From: Zygnema cylindricum | Taxonomy: Eukaryota > Streptophyta > Zygnematophyceae > Zygnematales > Zygnemataceae | Assembly (NCBI GenBank): GCA_037447655.1 | Contig: JBBHKE010001501.1 | Location: 61,001-125,000, forward strand | Length of the DNA: 64,000 nucleotides | Direction of reading: 5' to 3' | Shown here: in pieces, positions 10,836 to 21,000 of the stretch | Position numbering within the stretch: position 1 is the first letter of the stretch | Layout: each line of letters starts with the position of its first letter | Position numbers and translations under genes: made by a program | Notes under the pieces: model-generated | What the model saw: the letters and a program-made list of their open reading frames with translations, nothing else | The model's database searches: none | What the model was told of the DNA's origin: nothing

Positions 10836-13594
10836 CTTGGCTCCGTTAAGAATGAAGTCGGTGGAACCGGCTGCCTGGCGAGCCGTTGTCTGCCCCGATT
10901 TCCCCCCATACTCCCATGTCACTCCATGAGTACGTGGGCATCACATGTGCTAAAAACACCCTAAAAACACTCTAAAAACACCCTAAAAACATCCATATAT
11001 GCATACATGTTCTTACATATGCATGGACATGCGAGTTTGTATGCATCTAGGCATATGAACGTTTGTAGCTCTCTCCCCGATACTCTCCCCCGTCTCCCTC
11101 CCTCCCTCCCTCCCTCCCTCCCTCCCTCTCTCTTCCTCCCTCTCATTCGCCCATCCTCTCACTAACTGCTGCCCATACCGGCCTCCAAAGCCCATGTGCC
11201 TGAAATAAAAGCGTTTGTTCCAACATGATTTCCATGCTGGATCTGTTCAATTCTACTGTTTCAGTAGGAGTCGTACACAACCTATAGTGATTTCAGAATT
11301 GAGTGGTAACTGGTGGAACTAAGTGGCGGTGATTGGAAGTTGTTCAATCTATTTTGATTGGAGTGGGAGAGATTGATGGGGGAAGAGAGAGAGAGGGAGA
11401 GAAAGAGAGGGAAAGAGAGAGAGAGAGGAGGGAGGGAGGGAGGGAGGGAGAGAGAGAGAGAGGGCAGAGAGAGGGAGAGAGAGAGGGAAAGAGTGGAGGC
11501 GAGGGAGAGAGAGAAAGAGATTATTTGGTTTCCGGTGCTTAAAACAAGTGGTGTTACCTGCAGAGCAGCTGCGTCAGAGCCGGCCCCAGGCTCCGTGAGG
11601 CAGTAGGAGGACAGCAGGTCCTGCAGTGAAGTGTGTGAGAAGGAAGAATGTCAGAAACATCTTTCGGCACATATACACTGCTACTCATATGGATACCTGT
11701 ACACATGCAAACTCGGAACAAATTTCCATTTCCAATCCCGTTCGCTGACATTCATATTCACGTTTTTTTCCCGTTCACATTCCTTGCCCACTTACTACCT
11801 CACTACTTGCCCCTTGCTCCTTGCCCCCCTTCCACTTTCCTCTTTCGCCTTGGCCCTTGCCCCTTGTCCTTTGCCCTTGCCCCTTGTCCTTTGCCCTTGC
11901 CCCTCCTCCGTTCCCTTTCCCCTTCCCATCGACATTGACATTCACAATCAAAATCACAATCGCAATCACATTCACATTCATATCGTTGAAATTAACAATG
12001 GCATTGATATTGATATTGACATTGACATTTACATAGACATCAACATTGACATTTACATCGACATCGACATTGACGTTCCATTTAGATTAACACATTGACA
12101 TCAACATTAAGATTCACATTGACATTTTCATTCACACTCACATTCATACCTTCACATTGACATTGACATCGACATTGACACTGACGTTGATGTTGGCATT
12201 GACATCGACATTGTCATTGACATTGACGTTGACATTGACACCGACATCGACATCGACATCGACATCGACATCGACATCGACATCGACATCGACATCGACA
12301 TCGACATCGACATCGACATCGACATCGACATCGACATTGACGTTGAAATTAAAATCAATATTGACATCCACATTCACAATCAGATTCAGACTCACAGGTT
12401 GACGTCGACATTAAGATTCAAATTGACATTTTCATTCACATTCACATTTACATATTGCCATTGACATTGATGTTCACATTCACATTCACACATTGACATC
12501 GACATTCACATTCAAATTCACATCAATATCGACATTAAATTCAGATTCACATTGACATCGACATTCACATTCACATTCACATTCCTACTGACATTCACTA
12601 ACACTCATTCAAATAGACATTTAAACAATCTAAAACGTCCAGACACGTCTAAGCCAGCCAAGGCACAAAAAACACAGGTCAAGTGTCCATGCACAGTAGA
12701 GGCGCACACCATGGAGGTGAGACTGGGCAGCCATCGCTGACGCTGTTCTGAAGATCCAAACCTGTTTCTCTCCAATTATCAAGGTAAAGTATGTTAACGA
12801 TGTGTCAATGAGATAAAGACAAGGTAATCATCCAGCCGGAAGACAAAAATGCACAGGAAAGGTAACAGGACTTCAATGAGAGAGGGCATGCCTTCCTCCC
12901 CTTTCCTCTCCCGTTCACATCCACTACTTTTACTCCACAACTATCACACAACTGACTGTCAACTGAAATCTCACACACCTTTCTATGATGGAACAGTTCA
13001 TGTTGTGAATGGTGAGGTAAGCAGTAGTGCTGACGTCAGCGTATGCCAGAGCCTCGAAAATAACAGCAGCATCCGCCCGACCCAAACTGCAAAGGTCCCA
13101 CTTTTGTCAATTGCGAAAAACCAACCAAAGTTGAAACAAAACCAACAAGAAAAGAACCCTATCACCACTAAATTTTCAAGATAACAACAAGTAAACAACA
13201 AAAAAAAAAAAAAAATTTGTCTCACCCAGCTCCTCCAACATCCTCGCCGCAGAAAAGGCCTCCAAAACCAAGCTCAGCTGCTTTTCTTAAAGTTTCTACA
13301 GGAAAATGTTTCTCTTCATCCCATTTTGCAGCATAGGGCAGAAGCTCCTCTGACGCAAATTTCTGCAGAAACATTGCTCAGTTCAGTTAGCAAAGAACCG
13401 TGGAATACAACGGATAACCGTTTTGATTAAAACTCGTTCAAAACTAGGACTACGGAGAGAGAGCAGGCAGCATGGAGCACCTGTGCAAGAGAACGGAACT
13501 CCGTTTGCTGCTCCGTTATATTACTATGGAATCCACGAGAGATCCAACGGCTCCTCAGGAGTTTCTGACAAGTGGCGATAGGATTGAACCTCAT
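5656..13594 (-). CDS. ACAD8: Isobutyryl-CoA dehydrogenase, mitochondrial (ACAD8-like), 13 exons
   Basis: This FAD flavoenzyme oxidises isobutyryl-CoA to methacrylyl-CoA in mitochondrial valine breakdown and passes electrons to ETF. Minus-strand exons, 5' to 3': 13481-13594, 13226-13362, 12979-13086, 12710-12761, 11558-11620, 10836-10889, 10316-10414, 9681-9749, 8693-8808, 8326-8386, 7359-7513, 6235-6316, 5656-5754. All introns are GT-AG and the joined length is 1209 nt, 402 aa, close to animal ACAD8. The first Met precedes an Arg-rich, acid-free presequence ([16 protein letters not shown]). Visible motifs are the acyl-CoA dehydrogenase signature [11 protein letters not shown] (about 143-153), [24 protein letters not shown], and [10 protein letters not shown], whose Glu385 is in the position of the catalytic base. 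[12 protein letters not shown] replaces the more usual HNMxAWMID. ACAD8 is favoured over other family members by LGWNSQPT and [11 protein letters not shown]. Introns are filled with different satellites. Exons are intact. Confidence 0.93.
6320..7350. repeat. Kilobase purine satellite (GAGACR/GACAGR) in intron 11
   Basis: About 1 kb of degenerate 6-bp and 12-bp units (GAGACGGAGAGG, GACAGAGACAGG) is almost pure purine on the plus strand and pyrimidine on the transcribed strand. It fills the intron between dehydrogenase exons 7359-7513 and 6235-6316. It creates long spurious open frames rich in Ser/Pro/Leu on the minus strand and Glu/Arg on the plus strand. Confidence 0.9.
7651..7693 (+). tRNA. 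tRNA-Gly(GCC)-like 5' half, probably a pseudogene or SINE head
   Basis: The sequence begins GCGGGTATGGTTCAGTGG, like a tRNA acceptor and D-arm region with a pol III A-box. It continues through an anticodon arm CTCC-TTGCCAA-GGAG with anticodon GCC (Gly). The 3' half does not restore the acceptor stem. About 20 bases on, GGTTCTACAGG only resembles a B-box. The 5' half is most like plastid-type tRNA-Gly(GCC). It sits in a dehydrogenase intron (7514-8325) on the strand opposite to the gene. It could be a plastid-derived fragment or a tRNA-derived SINE. Confidence 0.45.
10755..10830. repeat. Compound (GT)n(GA)n microsatellite
   Basis: About 9 GT units run directly into about 29 GA units. The array lies in a dehydrogenase intron, ending 5 bases from the splice donor of exon 10836-10889, so length changes could affect that donor. 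Confidence 0.95.
11097..11150. repeat. (CCCT)n microsatellite
   Basis: Eight or so tandem CCCT units run into CTCTCTT-rich sequence, within the dehydrogenase intron between exons 11558-11620 and 10836-10889. Confidence 0.9.
11375..11522. repeat. GAGA/GGGA purine microsatellite
   Basis: A purine-only stretch on the plus strand contains GGGA and GAGA units in the same intron as the CCCT array. It gives polypyrimidine on the transcribed strand, about 35 bases inside the 5' splice site of exon 11558-11620. Confidence 0.85.
11935..12610. repeat. Hexamer satellite (GACATC/ACATTC)n, perfect core at 12243-12336
   Basis: About 650 bp of degenerate 6-bp units (ACATTG, ACATTC, ACATCG) surrounds a perfect run of roughly 16 GACATC units. 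It lies in the dehydrogenase intron between exons 12710-12761 and 11558-11620. The same repeat type recurs outside the gene at 16229-16715. Spurious Asp-Val and Thr-Ser open frames come from it. Confidence 0.93.
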
Positions 13595-14441
13595 GGAGAG
13601 ACAAGAGAAGTGAGAGGGGGAAGGACGGAGGGAAGGACGGAGGGAAGGAGAGAGGAAGGAGGGAGGGAGAGGGGAGAAAGGAAAGGCGAATAACGGGATA
13701 TAGAAAGAAGAAAGAAAGGTGGTCCTGCATCAGCAGTCAAGTGAAGGGATGAGAAGGAAATTTTGTGGAGGAGAGAGTGAAAACTGAACTAAGATATGCA
13801 ACTGACAGACTTGCATACTGGAATTGCAAAATGTGTATGTTTTGCAAATAGAAGCATAAAATATTAGCTAAAGGTGAGGTTAAAAAATTAGGTCAAACGA
13901 ACAAATTTGAATTAAAACTCACGAGGGCATGATGTGCATTCGATGATGTACATGGAGCATACAGCAATTCATACGATTTAGAAATCCACGTGGTACGGCT
14001 CTTACAAACGGCCGTTAGGTTGAGCGGCAGTTTGCTGTCAGCCACATGCATGCAGGCGTGAAGCTGGACGACGAAGATATTGCTGGAGCGTGCCAACGTG
14101 TATGTGCATCGGAATATTGCACAGGCTACAGGTAAGGTTCGTTACTTTTCTCGCCCGTGGAGTGCAGGGTGTGCAGGTCTCCTACACGAGGCGAAATGTG
14201 CCGAGACCTGCACACTTCGCAAAATACCGCCCGGGTACCTCGGATGTTTAGGGTCATAGGGTTATTGGTTCGGGTTTTTTTTTATAAAAAAAAACACGAA
14301 TGAGAAAAAAACCTAAGCATATTTATACTTGCGACGCGCCACGCGGCGCGAGGCGTCGTAAAGCGAAATTGGAGTGAAAAGGAGTGCAGGGCGACGTGGA
14401 CCCCCTCACACGCGACCTTCACACCCAAAAACGCTCGATTC
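13595..14441 (-). promoter_or_regulatory. 5' flank of the dehydrogenase gene
   Basis: The reading frame starts at 13594, so its 5' UTR and promoter should lie here. A purine-rich GGAAGGACGGA array (about 13617-13683) abuts the start. No convincing TATA box was identified. Positions 14169-14181 (GTGTGCAGGTCTC) and 14203-14215 are perfect 13-bp inverted arms with a 21-base loop. Confidence 0.35.
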
Positions 14442-14706
14442 AGTACTGACCTATATTGTAAAGGCTACTGCCCTATATTGTGAAGGCTACTGACCTATAT
14501 TGTGAAGGCTACTGACCTATATTATGAAGGCGGCTACTGGCCTATATTGTGAAGGCTACTAACCTATATTGTGAAGGCTACGGACCTATATTATGAAGGC
14601 TACTGGCCTATATTGTGAAGGCTACTGGCCTATATTGTGAAGGCTACTGGCCTATATTCCGAAGGCTACTGACCTATATTGTGAAGGCTACTGACCTATA
14701 TTGTGA
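14442..14706. repeat. 22-bp tandem array (CTATATTGTGAAGGCTACTGAC)
   Basis: About 12 copies of a 22-bp unit whose core is CTATATTGTGAAGGCTACTG, with single-base variants in individual units (TTATG, TTCCG, CTGGC). It lies in the intergenic region between the two divergent genes. It is non-coding. Confidence 0.93.
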
Positions 14707-15293
14707 CTATTTCAGTATCTACTAAACAATATTGAATAACTGCCTTGCAATAGTTGACATCTACCTACAGCGATTGTAAATTTCAAAATTTGAACGGTTT
14801 CTGCAAAGAAATGAATGTATACGAAATCAGACCGTAATTACCATTAGGAGTACTAGATGTAGTGACTTCATAATTTGCTTCCCACCAGAATCCACGTGGC
14901 GGGCGACGAGCAATTGGGCTCGTGCGTGCCGGCTCCGAATCCTATTCGTTTGTTTCGTGCAAGGTAAAAACAACATTGAAAAACCTATATTTCGTGCGAA
15001 CAAAAAAGATAATTGTGGGTCATCGGCTCATCGCACGTTAACGCATTTAGAATTTTGGGATTTGCAACGCTCTCTTCTGACAAATGTGACTCCATCGCCA
15101 CGTGGCACTTCCTCCATCTGTATTGTATTGTACCATTCGCAAGCCTTTGACCTTAACGGCGTGATGGATGGAGGCACTATCACATTCGGCCATGTGAGTG
15201 GCGCTATGATTGTGACGTGGACCCACATCAATCCACGTTGCATCTTCACGATATCGTGCGAGCTTTTGATGTCGGTCCTGCAGTACAGTATTA

Positions 15294-16042
15294 GGGTGAC
15301 GTTCCATTAGGCGGTCCTGCAGTACAATATTAGGGTGACATTCCATTAGGCGGTCCTAGTAAATGTACAGACAAGTCTACTGGCAACGTTTGTTGGAAGT
15401 CCGCTCCATTTTGTCGAGCCAGTAACGAACCTTCCTCAATTATGATTGGCGCCACGTAGGTTACAATACAGATTCTAAAAATCTTGAAAAAAATCTACAA
15501 ACGGAATATCTGTACGAAATTTCTTTACCACCAGTGGTAATTAATGATTCGTACATAAAGGTTTCAGCTAGATTTTGATTTTGAAAATAGAAATCAAAAT
15601 TTCGAAACAGAATGGCAAAAAGACGCGACAAACTATGAAGGTCGCGGCAAACTTTAATGTCGATGGATGTCAGACGGAGCGTGCGAGGATATTTTCACCT
15701 GACCTGCATTGAGGCACATGGCATGTACGACGTGCACGCCTGTGATCGCTTGTACAACATAGATATTTTTTTTCCTTTTCACGTGTACCAATGGTAATGA
15801 ATGGAAATCATCCAGTGGGCCCCAACTCAGTGGATGATGTGCTCGATTGCTTCGCAGATCTCAAAAAGTGAAACATCCAACGGTCAAGAATTACGCCTAC
15901 ATCATTAGAGCTTCTCGGCAGCTTTCCAGTAATGATGTTTCGTCCGACAAAAAAAAAATCTGGTATGGCTCTGTACAGCGCTGTACGAAAACGTACGACG
16001 TCCAGTAATGAACCCCAATTTTCGTCTAATGGAACTTCACCC
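15294..16042. mobile_element. Second Harbinger-type MITE family
   Basis: The main element runs 15333-16042 with TTA flanks (15330-15332 and 16043-16045). The left end GGGTGACATTCCATTAGGCGG mirrors the right end, whose reverse complement starts GGGTGAAGTTCCATTAGACG. The left end is duplicated in tandem (39-bp unit, 15294-15332, again preceded by TTA). It shares the GGGTGAA start and the motif CAGTAATGAACCCC with the 4025 family but differs internally. It has no transposase. Confidence 0.65.
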
Positions 16043-16228
16043 TTAAAGTGTACCATTTTCGTACACCCGCTCATGGAATCGATTATTTCAATGTTTTTTC
16101 GCCACTTCGATGTTAATCCGAAGGTTGCGAAGGAAAGTTGAGGAGGACCTTACTAAACCTTCCAATTGGCGGAGTGTTCAAACGATTCTCTTCTTATGTG
16201 ATGACGAAACTATTCCAACGCTTTAACA

Positions 16229-16715
16229 CTTCTTTATAGATCCATCGACATTAAGATTCATATTGATATTTTCTTTCACACTCCTATTCACACCTTCATA
16301 TTGACATTGACATCGACATTGACGTTGACATTGACGTTGCCATTGACATCGACATCGACATTGACGTTGAAATTGAAATCGATATTGACATTCACATTCA
16401 CAATCAGATTCAGACTCACAGGTTGACATCGATATTAAGATTCAAATTGACATTGTCATTCACATTCATATTTACACATTGCCATCGTCATTGATGTTCA
16501 CATTCACATTTACATATTGCCATCGTCATTGATGTTCACATTCACATTCACATTTACATATTGCCATCGTCATTGATGTTCACATTCATATTCACACATG
16601 ACATCGGCATTCACATTCACATTCACATTCACATTCACATCCGCATCAATATCGACATTAAATTCACATTCGCATTTACATTCCTACTCACATTCAGTAA
16701 CCCTCATTCAAATGG
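16229..16715. repeat. Intergenic hexamer satellite (ACATTC/GACATC)n
   Basis: Degenerate 6-bp units of the same type as the array in dehydrogenase intron 4 (11935-12610). Both share longer phrases such as CAATCAGATTCAGACTCACA, so one array was probably copied from the other rather than arising independently. A local 60-bp duplication (about 16480-16570) is visible. Confidence 0.85.
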
Positions 16716-16829
16716 ACACATAAGGCGCCACTTTTTTTTACGTTACCCTACCTTTCCCGTTGGCCGTCCGATGACAAATGCGTTGGATTGGCCGTTGACA
16801 TACATCAATCATGAATTGACGCCATGCTA

Positions 16830-17704
16830 CACCGTGATTCGCTATTAGCGTCAATGTTTTTTTAGCCACTTAAAACATATTTTCTCCGTACACACTTTGT
16901 CGGATTTTCAATTTGAGACCGCCAATCGGAAGCTGAGAATCTTACCATTCAATCGCAACCGTCAGATCCATAATCCGACGTGTGTGTACGGATAAAAGAC
17001 GTTTTAAGGGTGAACCTCCATCAAGCGAAAAGTGAGGTTGTTTCCCGGGAAAAATGCATTTTCGTACAAATCCAGCTCATTACCGTACAAGGTCGTACTG
17101 TTTTTTTTTTTTTTTCAAAATATGATTACTGGAGATTCATCAAATTTAACGGACGTGTAAAACGTTTACGCGTGGAAAGGTTTCGTACGAGCCGCTCGCC
17201 ATCGGACATATGCCACGCGCCTTCAGACAGGTGGGAATCAGATACGACGATAACCACCACAAAAAGTTTGTTGAAGAATGTGTCGTGACGCCTCCACCAC
17301 CATCCATCGTCAACCGTAATTTGCTGTGCCTGCTTTTTTCAAATTTCCGATTTGGTTACGACAAAACAGGAACGTAGAAATTGTACACCGCTGGTACAAT
17401 GACAAAACACGAACGTACAAAATGTACATTCGCGTATTTTATTTTGCGGCTTGGTTGTACGAATATGACTTTAGACATTTTGCTTTTGGAATCTTTGACG
17501 ACGCTCGCCGTCAGAACAGGAATCTACGTGCATCCAATCGAAAGAAAGCACGTTCTCGATAGAATCCATTGCTGACACGACCTGATGGAGAAGTGAACGA
17601 AATATTAGTGCCAGGAAACCTATCCGTAACATTCCTGTCGGCGCCTGAGGGAGAAGTGGCGTAAGTGGCGAAAAAAACATTGACGGTAATAGCGATTCAC
17701 GGTG
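16830..17704. mobile_element. TA-flanked mariner-like MITE carrying a nested MITE
   Basis: Ends CACCGTGATTCGCTATTAGCG (16830) and, inverted, TAGCGATTCACGGTG (to 17704) are flanked by TA (16828-16829 and 17705-17706). The body matches the intact copy at 47029-47242, including TTAAAACATATTTTCTCCGTACACAC. The match is interrupted at 17008-17661 by a Harbinger MITE. TA flanks and short inverted ends fit the Tc1/mariner superfamily. Confidence 0.82.
17008..17661. mobile_element. PIF/Harbinger-type MITE, copy 2 (nested)
   Basis: A 654-bp element starts GGGTGAACCTCCATCAAGCG and has TAA on both sides (17005-17007 and 17662-17664). It inserted into the 16830-17704 MITE. The uninterrupted paralogue near 47196-47215 (GTTTTAAGTCGAAAA) shows the empty site with a single TAA. 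The body matches 4025-4745, including the GACACGACCTGATGGAGAAG block near the right end. Confidence 0.87.
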
Positions 17705-17706
17705 TA

Positions 17707-18068
17707 CCTTTCTGGTTGGCCATCCGTTGACGAACGCGACAAAACGTCTATTATTTCTGGCCGTTGGCATACACCAATCAGGAAGCGATGCCGCGGTACC
17801 TTCTCAGGTTGCCCGGTTAACATGCCGGTTAACATAGACCAATCAGTAAGAGATGCCAGGGTACAATACCATTTCCCGATTGGTTCCCGTTTCACGGGAA
17901 TGGACCGTGTCCAGTCATACATACGCTTCCGTACTGCGGACGGCCAACGCGCGGAAGGACAGACCGCCTATTTATAGGTTTTTGAAAATGCGTCCAAAGG
18001 TCAATAAATTGTGTATAGAGATATCTAAGTCGCACGACGTGACTTGATGAGTCTCCTTCGTATCCGCC
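17707..18068 (+). promoter_or_regulatory. Promoter and 5' UTR region of the Rieske oxygenase
   Basis: A TATTTATA box at 17969-17976 lies about 90 bp upstream of the start codon. CCAAT-type boxes occur near 17782 (CCAATCAG), 17840 (CCAATCAG) and, inverted, 17878 (GATTGG). The start is in a strong context, CCGCCATGG. The stretch 17707-17790 is similar to 16760-16828 on the other side of the MITE, so promoter-proximal sequence seems duplicated. Confidence 0.6.
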
Positions 18069-21000
18069 ATGGCTGCTCTCTTCACTGACTCGCTTCTAAC
18101 ACGCGTCCGTTCGAACTCTCCCACTCTATCACCGAAGGAAGCCTTGTCCTTCCAAAAGTCGCCTGCTTCTATTGCCTTTCGTGGAACGCCATTGGTCAGC
18201 AAGAGCTCTCTGACACGTGTCCAGAAGCTATGGCGTCAAAACGTCCGAGCCACACTAATAGAGGAGGCTCAGCTGGCTGATCCAGAGAGCGATTCAGCCG
18301 AGTCCTCCAAACACGTGGCAGGCTTTCAGTGGCGCTCAGCTTGGTATGCCGTGTTAACAGAACGCCACGTGGACACAAAAAGACCGCATGCAGTACGGGT
18401 GCTGGGACGGCCGTACGTCTTATGGCGTGACGTGACAGGAACTTGGCGCGCCTTTGTGGATGAATGCCCGCACCGCCACGTGCCGCTGTCCGAGGTACCT
18501 AGGTTTGGCTAGAGCTGGCATACAAGTTCACATGTACGGAAACAATCGGAAACGCTACAGTGCATGTAGTTCCCTCGTATTATACGCGTATGGTACTCGA
18601 GAAAAACGCATATAATGCGAGTATAGTACGAGAATGCCACATATACTGTAGCATTTCCAATTGTTTCCGCATGTTTGGAACTACGGTTGGTAGGCAATGC
18701 CAGGCAATGGAGAAGTGCTGAAATCTGAGTGACGTCACGGTACGGCTTGACGCAGGGGCGGCTGGATTCTGACGGCCGACTGCAATGCTCATATCACGGC
18801 TGGACTTTTGGACCCTCTGGCACGTGCGAAAACATTCCCCAGGCTCAACAGGAGGGACCCGAAGCTGTGGCTCGTCTTTCGAACCGTGCCTGTGCTATTG
18901 CCGTACCTGCGACTGTCGCTCAGGTATATGCAGTACCTCTGTTCAATATTCGTCCGTACAGATTCTGTATACGTTGGAAGCTGTTCACGGGTGCATTGTG
19001 ACTGTATAGAGATGTTTGAGACGTTTTAAGCTTTCCTTTTTTTTAGGATTTTTTTTAGATGCTTTAAGTCTCGTTGTCCTTTGAGAAATATTTCTTAAAG
19101 GTTTTGGTATGGAGGCAATATGGGGAATTGGAAGAGTATCAATTTGTCGACACAATTTAATTTGTTTTTTGTTTTCTGCTTTGGTGTCATTCGTAACTAA
19201 GGTTTACGAAACATTGAAATTTATCATAACATTTTTGTCCTTGCGGAATCTATTCGGAAAGCCTTGAACAAGAAACATGGCAATGTGCGATGCTAACTAA
19301 CTTGGTGAGGTTTTGTAAACCAAGCAACCAACTAACCGACTTAACCAACAAACTAACTAACCAACTAGCCAACTTACCACCTAACCAACAACCGTGCTAA
19401 CCAGCTTGGTTTTGTTGTTGATGTTGTTGTTCTTGTCTCAGGGTTTGATATTCCTATGGCCCGATGAGAATGGATGGGAGGAAGCAAATAGGACCTCTCC
19501 TCCCTTGCCGGAGAACCTAACTGAAGAGTTCAAGTTTTCGGCCACGTTAAGAGACTTACCGTATGGATATGAGATGCTGGCAGAGAACTTTGTGGACCTT
19601 AGTCACCTCCCGTTTGCACACCATGGAGTTGGCAGATTGAAACGGTCCGCAGCAAAGCCAACACCAGCCAAAGTGACTGAAATGAAGGTATGAAGGTATG
19701 ACGATATGGAGGAATGTTGGTATGAAGGTATGAAGGCATGAAGGTAAGAAGGTATGAAGGTTTGAAGGTATGAAGGGATATTGGTATAAAGGTATGGAGG
19801 TATGAAAGCATGAAGGTATGGAGGTATGAAGGCATGAAGGCATGAAGGTATGAAGATATGACGATATGAAGGAATGTTGGTAAGAAGGTATGAAGGCATG
19901 AAGGCATGAAGGCATGAAGGCATGAAGGCATGAAGGTTTGAAGGTATGTTGGTACGAAGTTATGAAGGTATGAAGGTTTGTAATAAATTAGCAGCCATAA
20001 TAAAGGAAAGAATTTAAAAGCAAAGGACAGGAAAAAGTACAAAGTACATAAAAGGAAGAAAAGTAAAGACAGCAAGGACAAATGAGACTGTCGTGAACTT
20101 AATTTCAATACTATCAAATTGAATGATTCAACATAGTGAGATGCTTGAGCTTTATAGATGTACTCAAGCGTGTAAGACGCACTACACTAAAGTGGAGGTA
20201 CAACCAATACTAATCAAGGTACACCCAATAAGTGGAACTACGACTAATCTAGGTATATCTAGAAGTGGAGGTACAACTAGGTAGAAAGATTCTAAACGTT
20301 TAGTGGGAATCTTTCTGCGCTAAGAACATTATGTACAAACAAGTACATAATGAACACTAATTAAAGTAGTATACTTAGACTTAGTGTTCTAGGACTTAAT
20401 CATCATGAAATAAGTAACTAAATATAGTGATTCAATAGTATAGTGGAATTGCGAATTCCAATAGTTTGAAGATATGAAGTTATGAAGGTATGAAGGTATG
20501 AAGGTATGAAGGTATGAAGGTTTGAAAGTTTGAAGGTACGAAGGTATGAAGGCATGAAGGTATGTTGGTATGTTGGTATGTTGGTATGTTGGTATGAAGG
20601 TTTGAAGGTTTGAAGGTTTGAAGGTATGTTGGTATGAAGGTATGCTGGTATGAAGGTATGTTGGTATGAAGGTATGAAGGTATGAAGGTATGAAGGTATG
20701 AAGGTATGAAGGTATGAAGGTATGAAGGTATGAAGGTACGAATGTATGAAGGTACGAAGGTTTGAAGGTACGAAGGTTTGAAGGTACGAAGGTATGAAGG
20801 CATGAAGGTATGAAGGTATGTTGGTATGAAGGTATGAAAGCATGAAGTTATGAAGGTTTTTTGTTATAGAACTTGAGGTTCCTGTTGTGATTGGGAATGT
20901 GTTTGCTCTTGACATTCTTATTCTCATTCCGATTGCAATTGCAGTAGGGGCACAGATTGGGATTGGAATTGGGTTTGGAGATTATGTTTTGTCGGAAATT

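Noticed and set aside
12144-12402. Open frames of Asp-Val or Met-Ser repeats
   Set aside because: Product of the GACATC hexamer array; open in several frames and both strands.
14957-15310. 117-codon plus-strand frame as a gene
   Set aside because: No recognisable motifs, overlaps the Harbinger-type MITE end, and the opposite strand is equally open.
19556-20927. Long minus-strand open frames (Pro-Ser-Tyr-Leu-His repeats)
   Set aside because: Translation of the TATGAAGG minisatellite, inside an intron on the opposite strand.
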